Below are positions 1 through 12,419 of a stretch of 64,000 nt of DNA, in pieces (within the stretch, counting starts at the first letter, position 1; every line of letters starts with the position of its first letter). This DNA comes from Caprimulgus europaeus (taxonomy: Eukaryota > Chordata > Aves > Caprimulgiformes > Caprimulgidae). The notes below the pieces were generated by a model that was given only the letters and a program-made list of their open reading frames with translations, ran no database searches and was not told the origin of the DNA. The stretch is taken from NCBI GenBank assembly GCA_907165065.1, contig OU015523.1:17545834-17609833 (forward strand), read 5' to 3'. Position numbers and translations under genes: made by a program.

Positions 1-35
1 GTCCCTTCCAACCCAAATTGTTCTATGATTCTATG
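1..35 (+). repeat. CR1 LINE 3' tail, cut by window edge
   Basis: The window opens in the last bases of a CR1 retrotransposon. The closing block gtcccttccaaccc is followed by the short ttctatgattctatg tail. The same ending closes the CR1 copies at about 4,615 and 46,495. The body lies outside the window. Confidence 0.9.
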
Positions 36-1773
36 CTTATTTTCTGGAGGCATAGCCAGCAAAGCACATCAGGCTCTGCCATTAGCACAGCAAGGAGAGG
101 GTTAATGCAACATCCAGGCTGCTTTGATGAGCATCACCTGAAAAATGCTCCACTAAGGTGGTGGAGAGATGGGAAAGGATGGTTTGTGGTTCTTCAGTGT
201 GTTTGTGTATCTGGTAACCAGTGTGCACTCCCCAGCAGCTCCCTGCCGTGGTGCTGGGGTGAGGGGGAAGGGGGCACAGAGGTTTTGCTGTGAGAAATCC
301 ATCCCCTGTCCTTCAGGTTAAAAAGCCAGTGACCCACACAGCTGGCCTGCCCATCCACATCCCCAAAAGCCCCTTTGGTTCTCCTTGCTGGGATGGGGAG
401 GAAAGAAAACCAACTGAGCAGCAAGTATCTTGGCCGGCAGCTGCCCATGGCTGGACAGAGAGCCGCTGTCTTCCTTGGCTGCACATCACTGGGGGCTGCA
501 GAGCTGCTGGTCATCACCCAGTGAAGCAAGAGGTTGGGTGGTCCTGGGCAGGGGAGCTGAGTTGGGGAGGAGGAGGTGTTAGGGAGAGGGTAGCATTGCC
601 CCTCTGCCCTGAGAGTGGGGGCAGAAGCTGCTGTATCATTGGTCAAATCAATTCTTCCTCACCAAGAAAAAAAGTAAAATTAATCCTCAGGTAACTGCAT
701 CGAGGGCTGAAAAAAAGACACTGGCAGGACTGCAGCTGCGGGAGGGGACACTTGTCCTACCAGTGATTGATCACCCTGAGTGTGGCTCCAAGGCTTAGCC
801 TGGATGTCCAATGTGGCTTTTCTCATTCCCTCACTTTATGTTGTCTTTCCCTGTGACAGACCTCAGAGAGGCTTCTCTCCTCTCCATGCCCTTAGGGGTC
901 AGTGCCAAACACTACCTGGGCTGCCAAAAATATCTGCCTGACACCAGCTCCCCACGTGCATTTGGAGGCATCATGCCCCAGAGCTCTGGAGCACCACACA
1001 GGGACCCTGCCGATGCAGGTCAGTCAGGAGCAATGGCGCAAGAGCTGTGCACACCACAGAACTTGTCCCTCCTCCCTGCCGACCCTCTGAGCCCACCTCC
1101 CACCTCTCAGCTTGTGTTGTGCAGGGTAGCCTGAAGCCAACAGGAAAGAGCCCTTTCTGCCCACCCAGCACCTGCACCAGAGCATCCTTCTTGGGTGAAA
1201 ATATCAGGTCAGGTAGAAACCAACCCTTTTTCTCCATGGCATGGCAACAGGCTTTTAGTCCAAAGTGACCTCACTCAAGGTCCCTGCCTGGCCTCCACGG
1301 CTCCTAGCTGTGTTGTAACTCCAGTCGGGTAGGTTGACGGGAACTATTTTGGCAATGGGGCAGGTGGTTTCTCTAGAAAAGAAAAAGTTCTCTGTGGTCC
1401 TTTGTTTTCTCTTCTGCCTTTAATTATTGCTGTCGTCATTTTGTTCGAGATCCTGTAGCTTTTTATGCAAACAGGATCTTAGGAATTCATCTGACTCCAC
1501 TTTGTTTTGTTGTTTTTCAGTAAAATGGGAGAGATAAAAGCCCAGCACCGCATAAAAAATTCAGCAAAGCTCATTGATTGGAATAACCGGGATACAAAGC
1601 AGAGTGCTCGCAATGGGTGTCATTCTCTGACCTATAAACCATAACCTTTTGTTCACTGGATTAGACAGCAGGCATGGGAAAAACACATTTGAAGTCTGAA
1701 CACATAGACTGCAAAATAATTAAGGCCCTTCTTCAAACGCTGCATAATACATTTCTCTATCAGCTCCTGCTGC
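36..1773. other. Intergenic, no recognisable gene
   Basis: Several overlapping open frames occur on both strands in this fairly GC-rich stretch. They overlap one another, show no recognisable domain and have no matching splice structure. I see no repeat of known family and no promoter-like CpG cluster here. Confidence 0.5.
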
Positions 1774-2144
1774 AGTTCAGCCTGGAGAAGAGAAGGCTCT
1801 GGAGAGATCTTATTGTGGCCTTTCAAAACATGAAGAAGGCCTATAAGAAAGGTGGGGACAGACTTTTTAACAGGGCCTGTAGCGATAAGACAGGGGTGAT
1901 GGTTTGAAACTAAAAGAGGGGAGATTTAAACTAGATACAGGGAAGAAATTTTTTATACTGAGGGTGGAGAAACCCTGGCCCAGGTTGCCCAGAGAGGTGG
2001 TAGATGCCCCATCCTTGGGAACATTCAAGGTTAGGCTGGACGGGGCTCTGAGCAACCTGATCTAGTTGAAGATTTCACTGCAGGGGGGTTGGACTAGATG
2101 GCCTTTAAGGGTCCTTTCCAACCCAACCATTGTATGATTCTGTG
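1774..2144 (+). repeat. CR1 LINE fragment, 3' end
   Basis: A 5'-truncated CR1 copy. It begins near the conserved ttcagcctggagaag block and runs through the ORF2 C-terminal region (the block reading cccaggttgcccagagaggtg) to the closing gtcctttccaaccc and the tgtatgattctgtga tail. The coding frame is broken. It belongs to the same subfamily as the copies at 4,136 and 46,101. Confidence 0.93.
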
Positions 2145-4135
2145 ACACTGTGAAAACAACATTCATCCCTACACAAAAGGCACAGCACTTTGCATCAGCT
2201 CAGACCAGTCAACACCAGACCATCTAACAAAAACCCACAGAAAGATGGACATGAGCATCTGGGGCAATGAGCAGGGCAGTCCTCACTTTCTGTGTGGGGT
2301 TCCACAGCCTCCTTGCAGGATAAATCCAAAGCACTCTGCCCTGGTGCTGCCCCCGTGCCACAGGGCAAACATCCCCGGCAGGAGCTGCCATCTCACCAAT
2401 GTCTCACCAAACCCCTGCTCCAGATATGCCAGGGACAGTTCAGGGCCAGACCCTTCCTGAAAGGACCTGCCCAGCTCCAAGGTGGGTCAGAGCACTTGGT
2501 GGGGGAGGGAAGGGAAGGACGGATGCTGGGAGGAGCAGAGAGGAAGGGTAAAGCAAGGTTTTTGGAAGAAAGATGCAAAGAGAAGGCGGTCTGTGCAGAG
2601 GTGATGGTGAGGTAGGGATGTATTTGACACCTCAGAGAGGAGGTGCTGGCAGAGCAGCCTGTTCCCACATCCAGCTCTGGGCAGGCCCATGCTTAACCTG
2701 CAGCCACATTCATTGGCCAACAACATGTGAAGGTCTGCTAGGAACAAGTCAGAGGCAGAGGCAGAAGATGCTGTCAGGCCACCCATCTGGAGTGGTGTAG
2801 GGGGTAGGCTGCCCTGCTGCTGAAAGGGGATGGTGAAAGCTTAGGGTGGGGGGGACAACAAGCAAGGAAGAGGCACAGCAAAATTTGACTGTATGAGGAG
2901 ACTGGACTCTTCAGAGATGAAGAAGACATGTTAGGCCACAACATAAAATAAAGAACATTGCAGAAGAGGGTGAAGGAACACACGCATGTATCTCAGGCAT
3001 ACTCAGAGCTTGGAAAAGACATAGTAACAATGATAGCACCAAAATTTGGGGAGAAACATGATGGTCCTGAACAAACTCTCAACACTACCAGTGGTCCTGG
3101 GATGACCCCTGCTCCAGCTCATATGTTCTGATGTCCCCTGGGCAGCCGACCTCCACACAATGACAGAGAGGTGCCAGTGAGGTTTGGGATTGCAATCCTT
3201 GTGTTCCTACACGTGAGCCACAAACCCACCACATCCTGCCCTTCTCCCCGAAGTCCTCTGTGCTCTGGCAAATGGTGGTGGGGAAAGTTCCCACCAGCTG
3301 CCCCGCTGGGGCTCAGAGAAGAGGGCATGGCCAGAACCCCAGTGTGCCCTGCGAGGGGTAGTGAGAAAGCTGCTGCTCCCCTGGGCTGGGGGAAGATGGC
3401 AGCCAGGGTTGCAACATCTGGGCAGATGTTGCCAGCCAGATTTCATAGGCTGAGAGGGAAACACCCGCCTGGCAGTCAGGGCAGGAGGAGGGGTGCGTGT
3501 GGAGGGCAGAGGAAGGACAAATCCTATGATGAAAAGGTCCAGTGCTGGGACAGCCTGACCAAAAATTATTTCCAAAGGAGTTGAGGGAAAGAAAAATATA
3601 TTTATAGACAAACACAGCAAAATCCTTTATCCCAAGAGAGCCTTAAAACACACCCTGAAACACAAACCAGGGGCATATTGCAATGAAACAGCTGCCAAAA
3701 AATCAGTGTCAGCAGAGAAGGGGTGTCCACAGCCAGCACTGGTGGGTTGCAGGTCCCCAACCCCTTACCTGCAAGCCCGTCATCCTCCTCCTAGTCCTTC
3801 TCCTCTTGGAGCAGACACAAACCCCAGGCAGGTAGCTGGCCGAAGCAGCCTGCCAAGCAAAGCCTGCTAGCTGGTCGACCGAGCTGGGCTGGTGGCAGGT
3901 TGACAGTGTTGAAAGTGAGAAAGTCCAAGGGAGTTTTCAATCTGTTTGCTCAGCCCAGTCTGTGTTTAACCAAACACCGGCCCTTCTCCGCAGAACCAAC
4001 CCCGGGGTGGATTTGGAGATAATAAACTGGGAGTGAGGGGGAGTGGGTTCTCTCTCTGCTCCTTTTTCTCTTTAGATGTTAAAAAAGGGGTCATAGTTCC
4101 CACACATAAGGGTGGGGGGAAAGAAGATGTTCTCA
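2145..4135. other. Intergenic, no recognisable gene
   Basis: Several open frames of 60 to 137 codons lie on both strands around 2,245-2,983 and 3,085-3,620. They overlap in opposite orientations and show no family motif. I read them as chance frames in a moderately GC-rich stretch. Confidence 0.5.
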
Positions 4136-4615
4136 GTACAAGACAGACATGGACATGTTGGAGCGGTTCCAGAGGAGGCTGTAAAAATGATCAGAGGGAT
4201 GGAACACTTCTCCTATAGAGAAAGGCTGAGAGAGTTGGGGTTGTTCAGCCTGGAGAAGGCTCAGGGGAAACCTTATTGCACCTTTCAGTACTTGAAGGAG
4301 ACCTATAAGAAAGATGGGGACAGACTTTTTAGCAGGGCCTGTAGCGACAGGACAAGGGTTGATGGTCTTAAACTGAAAGAGGAGGGATTTAGACTAGATG
4401 TAAGGAAGACATTTTTTACAATGAGGGTGGTGAAACCCTGGCCCAGGTTGCCCAGAGAGGTGGTAGAAGCCCCATCCCTGGAAACATTCAAGGTCAGGTT
4501 GGACAGGGCTCTGAGCAACCTGATCTAGTTGAAGATGTCCCTGCTCACTGCAGTGGGGTTGGACTAGCTGACCTTTAAAGGTCCCTTCCAACCCAAACCA
4601 TTCTATTATTCTATG
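4136..4615 (+). repeat. CR1 LINE fragment, 3' end
   Basis: A 5'-truncated CR1 of about 480 bases. It starts near gacatggacatgttggagcg and ends with the ttctattattctatg tail. A frame covering most of it (about 4,112-4,528) still encodes the CR1 ORF2 C-terminal motif [12 protein letters not shown], so this copy is less decayed than its neighbours. Confidence 0.94.
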
Positions 4616-5468
4616 TTTAAGAACAAAGAAAAAACATTTTTGCAACTGTTTTCTAAACTTATTTCATAAATTATACCTCTAGCAATTTTCATCTACAACC
4701 TTCTAAATGTGTAATAAATATTTGCTTATCATGCTTCCAAGCTGTGTTACATATGGGATAGAAAGGGTCATATCCCTGTCCCGGTGAAGGTAGTGATACT
4801 TGTGAAACACCGTGTGGCAACATCACACAGCAGTTTGGGGCCAAAAGTAGGTGAAGATTTTGTATTCCTGTGATTAGAGCTAGCTAGGGGAACTTATAGA
4901 TTCTGAAATATTAATATTTTTCAAGAAAGCTGTTGCTGAGGCAGGAGCAGCAGCAAGCATTTAGCTACAGAATACTAATGAAAATAGCTCTACACTTCCA
5001 GAAGTTGTAGGAAAAAAAATCAATTGATTTTATTTGATTTTTTCACTTTGAATTCTCCTCTCTCTCTTGCTCTCTCAAAAGCTATATATTTTTTTCCTTT
5101 CTCTGACCTGCTCTACTCTAAGCCTGCCAGGAGGAAATCTCTCAGAGGTATACACTGAAATTTGAACAGGACCCTGGAGTGAATGCCTTCCCCCATCCTA
5201 GAACATCCTGGAAGCCTTGCCTCCCCAAAGCAGTTACCAATTTGCACAGCCCCACAGCAGCCAGTGAGAGCTCATTTTGTCTTCTCTAAAACTGGCACCT
5301 CCTTACCTCTGAGTATTATGTCAGAGCCACTGAGAGCAGCCACTTTTTGAGGTCTGGCAATCGAGGCTGGCTGGTGCAAAGAAGATGGGGTGTATGATGA
5401 GACAGGGATTATGGATGGAGGAGAGGGGAGAGCTAGTTTTCCTTGGCTGTCCCCTCTAGTCTTACCAT
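4616..5468. other. Intergenic, nothing recognised
   Basis: AT-richer DNA with short T-rich runs around 5,030-5,100. No gene or known repeat was seen. Confidence 0.5.
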
Positions 5469-5945
5469 CACAGGGTCATGAGACTTCAGACGGTCACTAG
5501 TCCAACCTTCAGCTCAAAGCAGAGTCAGCTCTGAGATCAGACTAGGGCTTCATCCAGTCTTGTCTTGAAGACTTCCAAGGATGGAGACTGCACTGCCTCA
5601 CTGGGCAGCTTGTTCCGCTGCTTGATTGCCATCACGGTCAAAAAGCTTTTCCTTATATGCAGCTTAAACTTCCCTTGTTTCAACTGATGACAGTTGCCTC
5701 TCACCCTCCCAGCTTGCACTGCTGTGAAGAGGCAGGTTCCATCTTGGTAACCTCCCCACAGGTACTGGAAGCTGCTGTCTAGTTCCCCCATAGCCGTCAC
5801 TTCTCCAGGCTGAACAAGCCCAGTCCCTTGCAGGATGTGGGCTCCAGCCCTCAGACAGCTTGGTTGGCCACTGCTGAACCTGATGCAGGTGATCAGTCTT
5901 ACCTGTGTTGGGAGCCCCAACACTGGACACAGGATCTCCACTTCC
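5469..5945 (-). repeat. CR1 LINE fragment, minus orientation
   Basis: On the minus strand this reads as a decayed CR1 3' region. The peptide pattern RKSFLTV...NKLPSEAVQSPSLEVFKTRLDEAL is close to the CR1 ORF2 C-terminus. The plus strand carries the typical gactgcactgcctcactggg and gagccccaacactggacac blocks. This copy is more divergent than the 1,774 and 4,136 copies. Both ends are approximate. Confidence 0.8.
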
Positions 5946-7460
5946 CCTACAACACTGATCTCCCTCGAGCAGGAGCACCAAAGCCCTGAAAGGCCACAAT
6001 ACTTCACCTGCTGCTTCTTAGTTTCTTTGTTTGCTTGTCTACACAGCTAAGATGTTTTGAGCCGGTTCTGTCATTGTTTTTTCATACTATTCCACACATG
6101 ACAAACATGAACAACCAGCAACAAAGCAAGCACAGATACAGCCCTGGAGACACAGCGTGTCGGGGAACGCTTGGAAATGGAGATAGGGAGCTGCAGCTGA
6201 AGACTTCTCTGGAGAGTAGCAAGACTTATTTATCGGCAGCACCGGCTGAAGCTGGTGCTCCACAGCTAACAAGGAAGAGTGTTTTGGAGAAATGACCTAA
6301 GAAAGCACATGTCCCATCCTTTCATCCTTTCCTAAACTCTACTGGGACTTTCTGCCTGCTTGAGAGCCACCTTGACCCACTGCCTTCAACTCCCCCAGCT
6401 TAGGGACAGTTCAGGGGTTGAGCCGGGCTCCTCTGGTTTCATGACACTAATGGTTTTATCACTTAGTCACCAGGAACAGAGTCAGCTAACCTGGCTGTAC
6501 AATATTAGGTAATGTTTTCTCTAAAACAGATCTAAATTTAGCCCCAGTGGGATGAGAATGAGTACAGCTGAGAACTTCCATCATTTTATTACAGCAGTAC
6601 CTGGAAGTCTTGAACCATAGACCTGGACTCCCTTGTGTTGGGCTCTATAAGGATATAGACTGAGTAATCTCCATGTTATAAGACTTCTTGAAGTCTCCAT
6701 CACTGCTTGCCATCTTCCCATTTGCCCAGGAAGGCTCTCTCCATACCTTGGCATCTTGAACTTTGCCATAAAAAACTTCACCAGCTGTGAGGAGCTCTCC
6801 AGCTGAAGGGAGAGATTGTGAACATGTCAGTTCACCCTGAGCAGTGATTCATCATTGCGAAAGAAATAAAGTACCTGCCACCTGCCCTTAAGAGTCCTTT
6901 CCTACTAGACAATGTTTAAGACTAAATAGTTCATCTCACTTATTTTCTGACAGTGAAGAATTATACATTTGACTACAGTTTTGCAAACCAAAGTTGCAAA
7001 GTTTCAGGGGTTTCCAAGACCCCCTTCCCCTGAGCCTTGCAGCAGGAGAGGTAACATCACATTTTAGCTTACACTCCCCTTGGAGAACCTACGTTTGACC
7101 TCACTCACATCTCTTTACAGCCCCTGTTCTCTTGTTTTCTCCTTGTAGGATAGATTAAAAGAAAAAAAAGTATTGCTTTTTAATTATGGGCAGACCTACT
7201 TCCTGCTTGTTCTTGTCTCCTAGGAAAGGACAAGGTGTTATCACTTCACTCACTTGATGGCCATGTAAATGTTTTAAAGCTTATTAGGCTGCCTAACCTT
7301 GCTTTTCCATTCCATTCAGGGAAAAACATTATTGAATCAGATACTGTTGAACTGACACTTGATTTATTGACCTCCAAATTATACAAAATATCGTAAAGAA
7401 GATTTCTTAACACTTCTGTGGTGTTTCTGACCTATACCATGCCATTTAAAAGGGAAGTCA
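5946..7460. other. Intergenic, nothing recognised
   Basis: No open frame with family motifs, no clear repeat boundary and no CpG cluster was seen. Open frames here are 60-90 codons and unconvincing. Confidence 0.45.
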
Positions 7461-7640
7461 CAAATCCATGCCAACTATTCCTGATCATGTTCATGAACTT
7501 CATGTGTCTGGAAATGGTTTCTAGGATTAATTGCCTTGGAGGGAAGAAACATCCTTTCTTGGGGATGGAGGTGAGGCAGACTGGCCTGTAATTCTGTGGA
7601 CTTGCCTTTTTGCCGTTAAATGTGAGCAGTAAGTGGTGAT
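7461..7640 (-). repeat. CR1 LINE reverse-transcriptase fragment, inverted
   Basis: The minus strand encodes QNYRPVCLTSIPKK, which matches the NYRPVSLTS motif of CR1-type reverse transcriptases. The plus strand carries the expected inverted blocks (aatccatgcc, ggatggaggtgaggcagactgg). It lies immediately before a plus-oriented CR1 3' end, giving the arrangement of a 5'-inverted insertion. Confidence 0.8.
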
Positions 7641-7645
7641 CAAAC

Positions 7646-7810
7646 ACTGGAGCAGGTTGCTCAGACAGGTTATGGAGTCTCTATCTGTGAAGTTATTCAA
7701 CAGCCAACCAGCCATGGTCCTGGACAACCTGCTCCAGCTCACCCTGCTTGAGCAGGAGGGTTGGACTAGATGATCTCCAGAGGTTACTTCCAACCTCAGT
7801 GATTCTGTGA
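7646..7810 (+). repeat. CR1 LINE 3' end
   Basis: A short CR1 3' segment. It starts near actggagcaggttgctcaga, passes through gttggactagatgatctcca, and ends in acttccaacctcagtgattctgtga. The opposite orientation of the abutting RT fragment suggests one rearranged insertion. Confidence 0.88.
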
Positions 7811-10800
7811 TTTAGCTTAAACAACTCCTTTCATTAGTTGCAGCAGCTCTTAAATATAGATCTTATGAAACACTAAGTAAAGATGTACTGCATTAATATT
7901 TTAGCCACTGTCTTCATTATCACATAAATATGATCCAGAAACACAATGAATTGTTATCACATAAACATGATTCATAAACACAATTAATTAAGTGTGTAAG
8001 AATGAGTATTAAAAGTGTTCAGTGTCTTCTCAGCTATCTTTCTGGGTTTATGACATCTGTCCAGTGCCTGGCTTTATGTGGTCTTTACTCCAAGGAGATT
8101 CCAGCTGAAATATGTAACAAAACCCAAAAGAGATACATAAAAAACTATAAGACAACAATGCAACTGGATTTGCTACTACATGTAAACAGTATGCAACTGT
8201 TTTACCTGCATACCAGCAGCTTATTAGATGTGAACTGTTCTCACAGACATCATGATGGAGATGTGCAAGGAGCTCATCTAAGTCAGAGAAGCAGAATGAG
8301 AGCAAGTACCAAGGGGCTTGCTTGAAAATTTAACAGCTGGTATTCTACATCTTGGTGGTGAATGAAAGATGAGGAGGAGAATGGCAAAAGCCTTTCAAAT
8401 AGAAGATCATTGTATTTAATCCAGTAGACAAAGGTTCATAACATGTACATTAAAAGGCCTTTCCTACCAAACCACTTGCATGTTCAGGTAGTGGGGTGAA
8501 GGACTGGGTCCCTGGGAGAAAAGGGATGGAGAAACAAGGGACAGTAGTCCCTTTGCTTTCCTATGCTCTCCATTAGCATATTCCTATGCAATGTGTATTT
8601 CATGCATGTGGCAGAGGCAAGGCTGGATCTTCTTCCCTCTCTCTTTACCTTAATCCTTGTCTACTAGGCCATACATCTTCCAGAGCAGGGCTGACACCTT
8701 CATAAATTTCTACCCAATGCTCAGCACAGCGCTTCCCACCATGGACTGTAGTCTGCCAGTGCTGCTATGATGAGTAGAATCACTGGAGCATGGTCACCAT
8801 CACTTCCTGCAGCAAGTGGTTGTCCAGTCCCAAAAGCAAAGCTCTTCTGTCCCATAAACAACATATGTAAGAGGCAGCTGGGAGAGACAGATCCTTCCCG
8901 ATGCAGCAGTGGACCTGCTGTTGCAGTGACCCACTGCTTTTCACAGTGATGTATCTTGTTTCTGAAAGGACCAACCTCTTCTCCTGCCTATTTTTGTCCA
9001 GCTAAAGTGCATTCATTGATGTACATATTTATTAATAATTTCATTCACTTCTGTCTCTGTGATCTCAGCTTCCCCAACCTGCGTTCTGTCTCTGTTTGTT
9101 AAGCCTTTACACATTGCCAAATGAGACAGCTCTAGAGCAGCTGTCTTTCTTTATCTGCAAGTGTACTACTTAGTGTACCAGGGCATTTAATCTCTTTTTT
9201 TAATGTTTCATCATAATATGAGAAAACAAAGCAGTAACATTTATACATTTTATCACCACCAATGGCTTTGTGGCAAAAAAGGCTCTTTTTAATACACGTA
9301 CATTTATGCAGGGTAGCTCTTATGAAATAGGTCCTTGTCTTTTTTCTGGGACCATTCAGCAGCAGATGCCAGACAGGTTAATTATTATCATTCATTTTTG
9401 CAGGAAAGGTCATAAAAGTTGTCTGCAGTAGAGAACACACACTCTTTGTCACCAAAAAGCAGATGCTGCATGAATAGAGGCTGGAGAAGCCACCTGCTGT
9501 GATGCTTCTGCCTTCAGGCTAGAAGAACTCCTCCTAGCAGTTAGGAGAAAATGTAGTCACTGTGCCCTGTTCTGTCCTTCCCCACTCTGGAGCAACAGCT
9601 AAGGAGGGTGCTAATTTTGGACAGTCACTGAAATTTGTGCTCTGACCTTATATCCATCAAGTGTAGGGCAGCCCATCAAGCCTGCATAAGCTACAGCAGA
9701 ACAAGCCTCAGGAAGAGAGGATGGCATCAGACAGCAAGATAAAAACTCTGAACATAGTCCTGGCCTTCAAAGCTACTGGGCTTCCTTGTCCTTTAATAAA
9801 TCTTTAACCCGAAGCCAACAGCGCGTTTCCACTTTGTAAACGTTAACTTTCAGGTCAAAGGGAACACAGATGTGCAGGGTTAATCACACACCATTTCACT
9901 TTATTCTCCTCCTAGCCAAAAGCAATGACTGAACTTCGAGTTGGATCACCCACACAGCCCAGACTTTTGTTTGGTTGATCTAATCAAGAAAGAGCATGTG
10001 TTTTTATTTATGAGCTTGTCTTGTATTCAACATTTTTTCGAGAGAAGTCCATGGTGGTATGGTGAGAAGGAATCTCCCTGTACAATTTCAGTAGGTGCGG
10101 AACCAGAGTTTCTACACATTGATAAGCCCAAGGGGCACACCAAGCTGTACCTCAGTGATACAATGCCAAAGTAGGAAAAAGAAAACACATCTGTACTTAA
10201 GAGTATTTGCAGCAGGGGTTGGCTCAGCAGCTGAACTGCCAAAGCTAGATATCCCAGTCTCTTTGCTGCCACACATAGCTCCGACCATCTAAACCGACTT
10301 CCTTACAAACATATTGAGGTGCTTTTCCTCAAAGCTGTGCTAAAGCATGTCTTTCAGAAAGTTACTAATTCTATCCTGAAAAACCACAAATCTGCTTTCT
10401 TCCATTAACCATTTCAGGCATCATCACTCTCACTGCTAGGGAACTACATCTAATTTCAAGATCCCTTTGGACTCAGGCCCTGAGAATCACGATTTACTGC
10501 AGCTTTGCCTGCACAATCGGAAACATGCTGCTCATATTTGATGCAGCATATCTCATCAGATGAAGACTCTTAACTTCTTCACTGAGTATTCTCATGTATC
10601 ATAAAGAAGCATTTTCCCCATTTACTGATCAGATGTCAGATAAACCCACAGCAGCACAAGTGGATACTACCAAGAACAATACTTTTGGCTCCATTATCTG
10701 TCCCTCACTAGGTAGGAGAGTTTTGCAGTTGATGAGATGTCTGAAATCAAAGAGGACTGGGACTGATTTTGTTCTCCTTCCCCTCTCCTACCTGACACCT

Positions 10801-11809
10801 ACCCGATGTTTTTTCTAAAATCAGTCTCTGAGGACCCAGTGCACAGTGCTGCAGCAAAGCACTCCCTAAGGAAAGCTTTACCTCTGAGCTCTTTGCAGGA
10901 ACTTCCCAGCCAGTGACAGGTTCATCAATAACGATAATGGCTTCTTGTCACAGAACCCTCGTGCACTAAGCCACAGACTTGCTCAGCCCTATAAAGGAAT
11001 CAAAGTAACCAGCGTCCTTGTAAGGAAAGCGAGACGGGAACATGACTTCTAACGGTAAGAGCTGACTAACTGAAGAAATAGAAGGATTAGGCTCCTTTTG
11101 CTGAAAAGCAGAAGCAGGTTTTCAATCAGCAAAGTCTGTCACCTCCTTATCAACAGAGAAATGAGGATTCAAGCCCCGAATTCACTATACCTCACTGAAA
11201 AATCTATAGACTGCAGGCTACAACACAGCAGTTCCTACCTCATTTGTGATAAACGGAGCATATTGCAACTGCCTCTGCAAATATTACCATCAATAATGAA
11301 AATTTGTATTAAGGTTGCACCAAAACCACCATTACTGGGTAAGTTTCACATGCTGAAAGCCAGTGGCACCTTTGATAAAGATTGCTGCAAGGAGTAGGCA
11401 ATCCTGTTGCTACAAGAACAGAAACATATACTCAAGAATTTAAGGTTACTACACACATGGGTTTCCTACTTTATGTATGGAAATCAAAAGGGGCAGATTT
11501 GGGGGGTTTTCCACATTTAGGACATATTCATGCTTCTGACTATCCCCTCAGTCATCAAACTGGCCATAAATCAATCAGAAAGCTCTGCCAAGCCCCTTGG
11601 GAAGAGGGGAGACTCATTGTTTATCTGCTATACGTTTCATCTGTGTGTGCATGGGAAGTCTAACACACGTCAAATGTACCTGCATAAGCTGCCTTCACTG
11701 GCACCTGTGGTGCACAGCACCTGGTCATATATTTCTGCCTCAGAAATAACATGGGGAGATTGAGTAGCTCCAGTTTACAGGAACTGGGTAAAAGTGCTTT
11801 GATGTGAAG
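7811..11809. other. Intergenic, nothing recognised
   Basis: AT-richer non-coding DNA. Short open frames on both strands lack motifs or supporting splice sites. I looked for exons of HGD, the human neighbour downstream of RABL3, and did not recognise any. Confidence 0.45.
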
Positions 11810-12200
11810 TGTGTGTGCCTGGGACAGAAAGCAGACAGAGAGACAGAAGGAGATGTAGGAAAACAGAGAGACGGAGACATGCAGAGAGAGGTGGACAGAG
11901 AAAAATCAAGTGGTACAGCAAGAGAGACAAAGCATGGCAGAGAGAAGCAGAGAGAAAAAGGGGGGGAGAAAGGGAGAACCAGAGGGCAGAGCAGTGGGCA
12001 CAAAGAGAGGGGTCTTTGTGACCGCTCGTGACACAGAGGGCTCAGATAGGTGGAACATGGGAACTGGGGAGAGAAAGGGGATAGAAACTAGGACAAAGGG
12101 AGCTGGAGGGACAGAGAAAGGTGGGACATGGGTGGACACAGGCAAGACAGAAGAGTCATAGAGGACGGAGAGGGGAGCAGAGAAAAGAAAGGTGAAACAC
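11810..12200 (+). repeat. Purine-rich low-complexity tract
   Basis: About 390 bases made almost entirely of A and G on the plus strand, in degenerate units such as gacagagaga, agagagacag and agggagagaag. The open frames on both strands here (for example 11,906-12,250 minus, rich in Ser, Pro and Phe) are products of this base skew, not genes. Confidence 0.85.
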
Positions 12201-12401
12201 ATAGGCAGAGCAGTGAAGTGTGGCACTGAGAAAGTGTCTGGTGCCACCACTCCAAAATTGGAGGTGAACCTTTTCTGGGCAGCTGAAACAGATGAGGTGC
12301 AAACAGCAATGCAACCGATTCCCGGTTATGACAAGAATCTAGCATTTCCTTTAAAAATAAATATAACATCATCAACAAACACGACTCCATTACACATAAC
12401 C

Positions 12402-12419
12402 TTTTTTTTTTTTTTTTTT
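12402..12419 (+). repeat. Poly(T) run
   Basis: Eighteen consecutive T residues on the plus strand. It could be the A-tail of an old retrocopy on the minus strand, but no parent sequence is recognisable beside it. Confidence 0.9.

Noticed and set aside
190-3620. Many 60-150 codon frames in the first 3.6 kb
   Set aside because: They overlap on both strands, have no motif and no matching splice sites, and do not continue across neighbouring sequence.
11804-12250. Open frames on both strands across the purine-rich tract
   Set aside because: Arg/Glu/Gly-rich on one strand and Ser/Pro/Phe-rich on the other, as expected from purine/pyrimidine asymmetry alone.
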